Assembly (NCBI GenBank): GCA_050742255.1
Contig: JBOGHU010000024.1
Coordinates: 1 to 47,167, forward strand
Source of the DNA: JBOGHU01 sp050742255
Lineage (GTDB): Bacteria > Actinomycetota > Acidimicrobiia > Acidimicrobiales > CADCSY01
DNA length: 47,167 bases
Direction: 5' to 3'
Shown here: in pieces, positions 43,684-47,167 of the stretch
Layout: each line of letters begins with the position of its first letter
Numbering within the stretch: position 1 is the stretch's first letter
Notes under the pieces: model-generated
The model's input: only the letters and a program-made list of their open reading frames with translations
Databases searched by the model: none
What the model was told of the DNA's origin: nothing
Program-made: the position numbers and the translations under genes

Positions 43684-45021
43684 ATGATGACCCAGGAGGA
43701 GTACGTGAACGGAGTGCTGGCGTTGAAGCGCCAAGGCAAGACCATCGCCGAGATCGCCACTGAGCTCGGCTATCACCCAGCGACCATCTCGAGTTGGCTC
43801 AAGAACGGCGGGCCTCCACCGGCGCGCACCATCGAGGCTTCCGTGGCGGTCATTGATGAGCGTTGGGCCGCCCGCGTCCGCGAGCTCATTCAGCCCCCCG
43901 CCGAGAAGCTGCTGGCCACCAGCGTGTTCCACATCATCGCGGCGGAGGGCTTCGAGGGCAGCTATGCCACCGTGGTCCGCCACCTGCGCGAGTTGCGTGG
44001 TCCCCGGTTCCGAGGGGGCCCGGCGGTGAGCATGCCCATCGAGACGGCGCCGGGCGAGGAGTGTCAGTTCGACTGGTCGGACTGCTCGGACTGGACCGAG
44101 CGCTGGGGGCTGGGCGAGGTGTGGTGTCTGGGTTGCATCCTGTGCTGGAGCCGCTGGCGACGGTGGTGGTTCAGCGCCTCGATCGACCGCGAGCACACCT
44201 TCGAGGGCCTCGTCGCGTTCTTCGAGGCCGCCGGCGGTGTGCCCCGAGTCGCTCGCACCGACCGCATGGGCGCCCTCGGTCAATCACAGGGCCGCCGCTT
44301 CCGCCTCCATCCCCCTGCCATCGACTTCGCCCGCCACCACAGCGTCGAGTTCGCCATGTGCCAGAGCGGCGATGCCGCTCGCAAGGGGAAGGTCGAGCGT
44401 CCGTTTCGGGACCTCAAGGAGACCTACCTCACCGAGTGCGACGCCCTGGGAGCACCTCGCAGCATCGCTGAGCTCAACGCCCGGGCCGAGGTCTTCCTCG
44501 CCGAGCGCGTCCATGCCCGCCCGCACACCAGCACCGGGGTGCCGCCGGCTGAGCGCCTCCAGATCGAGCGGCGCCTTCTCGGCGCTCTGCCCCGGCGTCG
44601 CTTCGACACCGCCTATGTCGAGACCCGTCGCGTCCATCCCCGCTTCGCCTTGGTGGAGTGGGGCGGCGTTCCCTACTCGGTGCCCCCCGAGGTGGTGGGC
44701 TCGGTGGTGACCTGTCGGGTCGAAGTCGACTCCGACGAGTTGCAGATCTGCTGGGGGGCCCGCCTCGTCGCCCGCCATCGCCTCTCCCCGGACGCAACCG
44801 AGCCGGTGTGGGATCCCGTCCATCGCGGCGCGGCGGAGGCCATCGCCATGGGGCGGTCCCGACCCCAGCTGGTGGTCGTCCCGCCGTGCGCCGACGATGT
44901 GGACGACGACGACCACGAGGGATCGGGACGCCTCGATCTGGGCGAGGGTGACTACGACGTCGACGAGCCCAACCTCGAGGCCCGCTACGGCGGCTGTGGC
45001 TGCACGGGGGCGGGGGCATGA
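43684..45021 (+). CDS. istA: IS21-family transposase IstA
   Basis: A 445-aa DDE transposase. The N-terminal HTH contains GKTIAEIATELGYHPATISS. The catalytic core has candidate triad Asp130 (CQFDWSD), Asp193 (ARTDRMG) and Glu238 (KGKVERPF), then the Mu-type C-terminal domain (RRFDTAYVETRRVHP, VEWGGVPYSVPPEVV). ATG 43684 has GGAGGAG upstream; the frame extends further up without a better start. Length is a little shorter than many IstA proteins. It ends in a Gly/Cys-rich tail and overlaps istB by ATGA. Confidence 0.93.
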   Translation: MMTQEEYVNGVLALKRQGKTIAEIATELGYHPATISSWLKNGGPPPARTIEASVAVIDERWAARVRELIQPPAEKLLATSVFHIIAAEGFEGSYATVVRHLRELRGPRFRGGPAVSMPIETAPGEECQFDWSDCSDWTERWGLGEVWCLGCILCWSRWRRWWFSASIDREHTFEGLVAFFEAAGGVPRVARTDRMGALGQSQGRRFRLHPPAIDFARHHSVEFAMCQSGDAARKGKVERPFRDLKETYLTECDALGAPRSIAELNARAEVFLAERVHARPHTSTGVPPAERLQIERRLLGALPRRRFDTAYVETRRVHPRFALVEWGGVPYSVPPEVVGSVVTCRVEVDSDELQICWGARLVARHRLSPDATEPVWDPVHRGAAEAIAMGRSRPQLVVVPPCADDVDDDDHEGSGRLDLGEGDYDVDEPNLEARYGGCGCTGAGA

Positions 45022-45824
45022 GCGGGCCCCCGCCCTACGAGTCGCTCAAGGACGACCTGGGTTATCTCCAGCTCGGCCGGGCGGCGGAGATCTTCGCCTC
45101 CCTGGCCGATCAGGCCAAGGCCGAGGGCTGGAGCCATGTCGAGTACCTGGCCCGGGTCATGGCCGAGCAGGCCGCGGCCACCACCAACCGGCGCCTGGCC
45201 GCCCGCATGCGCTATGCCCGCTTTCCCTACCGGCGCACCGTGGAGGACTTCGACTTCGAGTTCCAGCCCTCCATCGACGCCAAGCTCGTCGAGGACTTGT
45301 CCAGCCTGCGCTTCATCGCCGAGGGCCGGTCCATCTTGTTCTTGGGCCAACCCGGCTGTGGCAAGACGCATCTGGCGGTGGCGCTAGCCATCCGAGCAGT
45401 GGAGGCCGGCTACCGGGGCTACTTCACCACCGCCGATGACCTGGTGGTCACCCTGGGCCGGGCCCGGGTGGAGGGCACCTGGGCCGCCAAGCTGCGCACC
45501 TACACCGCCCCCACCATCTTGGTCATCGACGACGTGGGGCTCCTGCCCATGGCACGCGACGGCGCCAGCGCCCTGTTCCACGTCATCAGCCACCGCTACG
45601 AGAAGCACGCCCCCACGCTTGTCACGACCAACAGGGGCCTGCCCGGCTGGGGTTCGGTCTTCGGGGACGATGTCGTGGCCTCGGCCGTCTTGGACCGTTT
45701 GTTGCACCGGGCCGTGGTGTTCAACATCCGCGGCCCGTCCTGGCGCACGCGGGAGCACCCGCTGCTCAGCGACGGCCCTGACGACGACGGGAGCGGCGTC
45801 AACGGCAAGCGACGGGGACGGTGA
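45018..45824 (+). CDS. istB: IS21-family helper ATPase IstB
   Basis: A 268-aa AAA+ ATPase that assists IstA in target choice. Walker A GQPGCGKTH at about 110-118, Walker B TILVIDDVGLLPM, and sensor LVTTNRGLPGWG are clear. It overlaps istA (ATGA) and the next ORF (GTGA). The disordered tail GPDDDGSGVNGKRRGR is not typical. Confidence 0.93.
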   Translation: MSGPPPYESLKDDLGYLQLGRAAEIFASLADQAKAEGWSHVEYLARVMAEQAAATTNRRLAARMRYARFPYRRTVEDFDFEFQPSIDAKLVEDLSSLRFIAEGRSILFLGQPGCGKTHLAVALAIRAVEAGYRGYFTTADDLVVTLGRARVEGTWAAKLRTYTAPTILVIDDVGLLPMARDGASALFHVISHRYEKHAPTLVTTNRGLPGWGSVFGDDVVASAVLDRLLHRAVVFNIRGPSWRTREHPLLSDGPDDDGSGVNGKRRGR

Positions 45825-46147
45825 GGGCGATGGGCGACCACGACGCCACCTCCCCCGAAGAACCCCAGGCTGCCGCCGGGGCCCCCTACGACGGCGATGA
45901 GTGGGCCGAACCCGACGATCGCTGCTCCTGCGGCCGGCCCGCCCTGATCGTCTACCTCACCGAGCAGTGGGGCCGGGTCGGGTTCTGCGGCATCCCGAAC
46001 GCCCAGCCCCCCTCAGGCGACTGGGGCGACGCATTGATCGAGACAGGAGACGACGTGCGAAGGCAGGCGCGACGAGGCGGTGGTCGACGACGAGGCGGTG
46101 GTGGTCGACGACGTGGCGGTGGTCGACGACGTGGCGGTGGCCGGTGA
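45821..46147 (+). CDS. Passenger protein: Cys-containing domain with Arg-Gly repeat tail
   Basis: The 108-aa product begins at GTG 45821 (GTGA overlap with istB) or ATG 45830. Residues 33-60 hold three Cys (DRCSCGRPALIVYLTEQW, then GFCGIPN) that may bind a metal with the acidic region. The tail from about residue 80 is RRGGG repeats, encoded by an imperfect direct repeat of about 18 bp at 46074-46141. RG-rich tails usually bind nucleic acid. No family recognised. Its position inside the IS makes it a passenger. Confidence 0.55.
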   Translation: MRAMGDHDATSPEEPQAAAGAPYDGDEWAEPDDRCSCGRPALIVYLTEQWGRVGFCGIPNAQPPSGDWGDALIETGDDVRRQARRGGGRRRGGGGRRRGGGRRRGGGR

Positions 46148-46632
46148 TGGCCGACGCCAACGATGGCGGCGAGTCGGGGAGCCCGGCGCTGAACGCGCCG
46201 CTCTCGGCGCGTCAACAGATGTTGGCAACCACGGTGCGCTGCCACGCGGAGGGCACCACCAACGTCAAGCGTCCTCATTGCCAGGCAGTGGCCGTGGTCG
46301 CCTACGGCCCCATTGCCCTGTGTGGCATCTGCGACAAGATGCGCTCCGCAGTGGGCCGCACCCATGGTCCCCGCCGCCTACCCGGAGCCGAGCTCACCAC
46401 GCTCATCGACGCTGCCCGAGCACTGGCTCAAGCCGAGGCCGAAGTGGCCATCGCTGTTGGCCTCGCTCGGGCGGCCGGGGCTTCATGGAGCCAGATCGGC
46501 GACGCCGTCGGCGTCAGTCGCCAAGGGGCGCAGCAGCGGTGGGGCGATGTCGTTGATCGCGCCAGCGGGCTGCCAACTCGCGTTGACGCCGTCACCGACC
46601 CGGTCGGTGAGGAGGTGAGCGCTACGAGCTGA
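46147..46632 (+). CDS. Passenger protein: zinc-ribbon-like plus HTH regulator
   Basis: A 161-aa product whose ATG overlaps the previous stop (TGATG). Cys32, Cys45, Cys59 and Cys62 (TTVRCHAEG, HCQAVAVV, LCGICDKM) suggest a zinc site. Residues about 105-135 (LARAAGASWSQIGDAVGVSR, QGAQQRWG) form an HTH like those of small actinobacterial DNA-binding proteins. It may regulate the IS or a host promoter. It ends about 40 bp before the right-end iterons. Confidence 0.65.
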   Translation: MADANDGGESGSPALNAPLSARQQMLATTVRCHAEGTTNVKRPHCQAVAVVAYGPIALCGICDKMRSAVGRTHGPRRLPGAELTTLIDAARALAQAEAEVAIAVGLARAAGASWSQIGDAVGVSRQGAQQRWGDVVDRASGLPTRVDAVTDPVGEEVSATS

Positions 46633-46674
46633 CTACCATTGCGACATCCCATCCGACGAGGAGTGGCAGGAACC

Positions 46675-46766
46675 TCCGACCGCGAACCTCTGTGATCCTG
46701 GATCGCGAATTTCGTTGATCCTGGAACGCGAGATTCGTTGATCCTGGAACGCGAATTTCGGTGATC
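46675..46766 (-). repeat. Right-end transposase-binding iterons (4 x 23 bp)
   Basis: Four 23-bp units in inverse orientation to the left end. The three outer units share GATCA[AC]CGAA plus CGCG; the innermost reads GATCACAGAGGTTCGCG and is the most diverged. Confidence 0.75.
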
Positions 46767-46773
46767 GCCAACA

Positions 46774-46901
46774 GGCCGCTTGGTGGCCTTGGGGGGACGA
46801 ACCGCCACCACGACGCACTCGTCGTCCTCGTCGAACTCGACGCCTTCGACGACTGCCTTCACCAGCCCCAGGAGGCGAGCCCATAGCCTTGTCGATCGCA
46901 C
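46774..46901 (-). pseudogene. Truncated ISL3-family transposase N-terminus
   Basis: From GTG 46901, with GGGAGGAG seven bases upstream, the frame reads RSTRLWARLLGLVKAVVEGV, EFDEDDECVVVAVRPPKATK and meets the IS21 right end. This is the opening segment of ISL3-family transposases, which normally continues into an R-x-C-x2-C zinc motif. The continuation is not at the IS21 left junction, so the rest was deleted or never adjacent. Confidence 0.6.
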
Positions 46902-47167
46902 GCCGTGTCTCCTCCCTGCGAATCCAGCCCTCGAACAGCCGGAAACGTAGGCAGGAGGCGGCGTGCGGCCGCGGATGGGCTACTCAGGCGCCCACGGATA
47001 CGGATCGGGCACAAGAGCCGAAAATGTTGAGCACCACGAGCCTGACTTCCGCAGATGATGGGCACACGAGATGGGCAGAAGTAGGCCCTGACCAGGGAGT
47101 TTGGGCGCGCGGCAACGTAGGGGTCGTGTTACTACAGCCGGGAGGTCGGCCTACTCTTCAGCAGGGG
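46902..47167. other. Probable ISL3 left end and unassigned flank
   Basis: The region upstream of the truncated transposase contains, on minus, TTTTCGGCTCTTGTGCC (about 47011-47027); GGCTCTT resembles ISL3 inverted-repeat ends. Beyond it I see no coding region up to the window edge. Confidence 0.35.

Larger units (their letters stand above)
43527..46773 (+). mobile_element. IS21-family insertion sequence with passenger genes
   Basis: The element is about 3.25 kb, from TGTTAAG to CCAACA, with inverted, multiply repeated ends typical of IS21. Left end: two 23-bp iterons at 43535-43557 and 43558-43580. Right end: four inverted iterons between about 46675 and 46766. The left copy GATCAACGAAATTCGCG is perfectly inverted at the right end. 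Genes run istA > istB > two extra ORFs, all overlapping. Ends start with TGT and finish with ACA. I find no target-site duplication, which suggests a later rearrangement of one flank. Confidence 0.85.

Noticed and set aside
46074..46141. CRISPR-like array
   Set aside because: The repeat units are contiguous and in frame with no spacers; it is a coding microsatellite.

Overview
The window is very GC-rich and densely coded on both strands, with many GTG starts and ATGA/GTGA stop-start overlaps. Gene content (dnaB, a Crp regulator with an ECF sigma and zinc anti-sigma pair, a GAF-ANTAR regulator, P-II with amt, H+-pyrophosphatase, an NHEJ-type PE-POL protein, an IdeR/DtxR-like iron logic) fits a free-living actinobacterium. 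An acidimicrobial-type lineage is possible, but that is a guess from gene style and not from a marker gene.

Layout. 0.2-5.3 kb: dnaB, a convergent six-Asp-box surface propeller protein, a TreT-like glycosyltransferase and a small membrane protein. 5.3-7.5 kb (minus): a membrane protein, then the coupled set Crp-like regulator > ECF sigma > zinc anti-sigma. 7.8-8.5 kb: GAF-ANTAR regulator. 8.6-12.5 kb (plus): ferric-siderophore ABC importer (ATPase, lipoprotein, fused double FecCD permease). 12.5-19.6 kb (minus): an NRPS-independent hydroxamate-citrate siderophore operon in the order decarboxylase > IucA-like > acyltransferase > N-monooxygenase > IucC-like, with a divergent MFS exporter at 19.7 kb. 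All of these except the decarboxylase carry apparent single-base frameshifts.

21-26 kb: a large HTH-ATPase-TPR regulator divergent from a SnoaL-like protein, a membrane-anchored cupredoxin and a membrane protein. 26-33.2 kb: a copper amine oxidase-like protein with an altered cofactor motif, then a complete Liv-type ABC importer and a small membrane protein. 33.3-36.1 kb (minus): a PE-POL repair protein without a ligase domain, a flavoenzyme gene remnant, and a Phd/VapC toxin-antitoxin pair. 36.3-43.4 kb: tRNA-Gly(CCC), dcd, a short OmpR-type regulator, amt, P-II, hppA and nhaA. 43.5-46.8 kb: an IS21-family element with 23-bp terminal iterons and two extra passenger genes; it abuts a truncated ISL3-type transposase start.

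How the parts work together. The siderophore operon, its exporter and the ABC importer form one make-export-retrieve iron system, with IdeR-like boxes in the divergent promoter. The short OmpR-type regulator sits directly upstream of amt-glnK, and both promoters carry three 11-bp repeats in tandem; I propose a small GlnR-like nitrogen switch with autoregulation. The most rewarding points to check are that nitrogen switch, the frameshift cluster confined to the siderophore locus, the copper amine oxidase homologue, and the passenger genes in the IS21 element.
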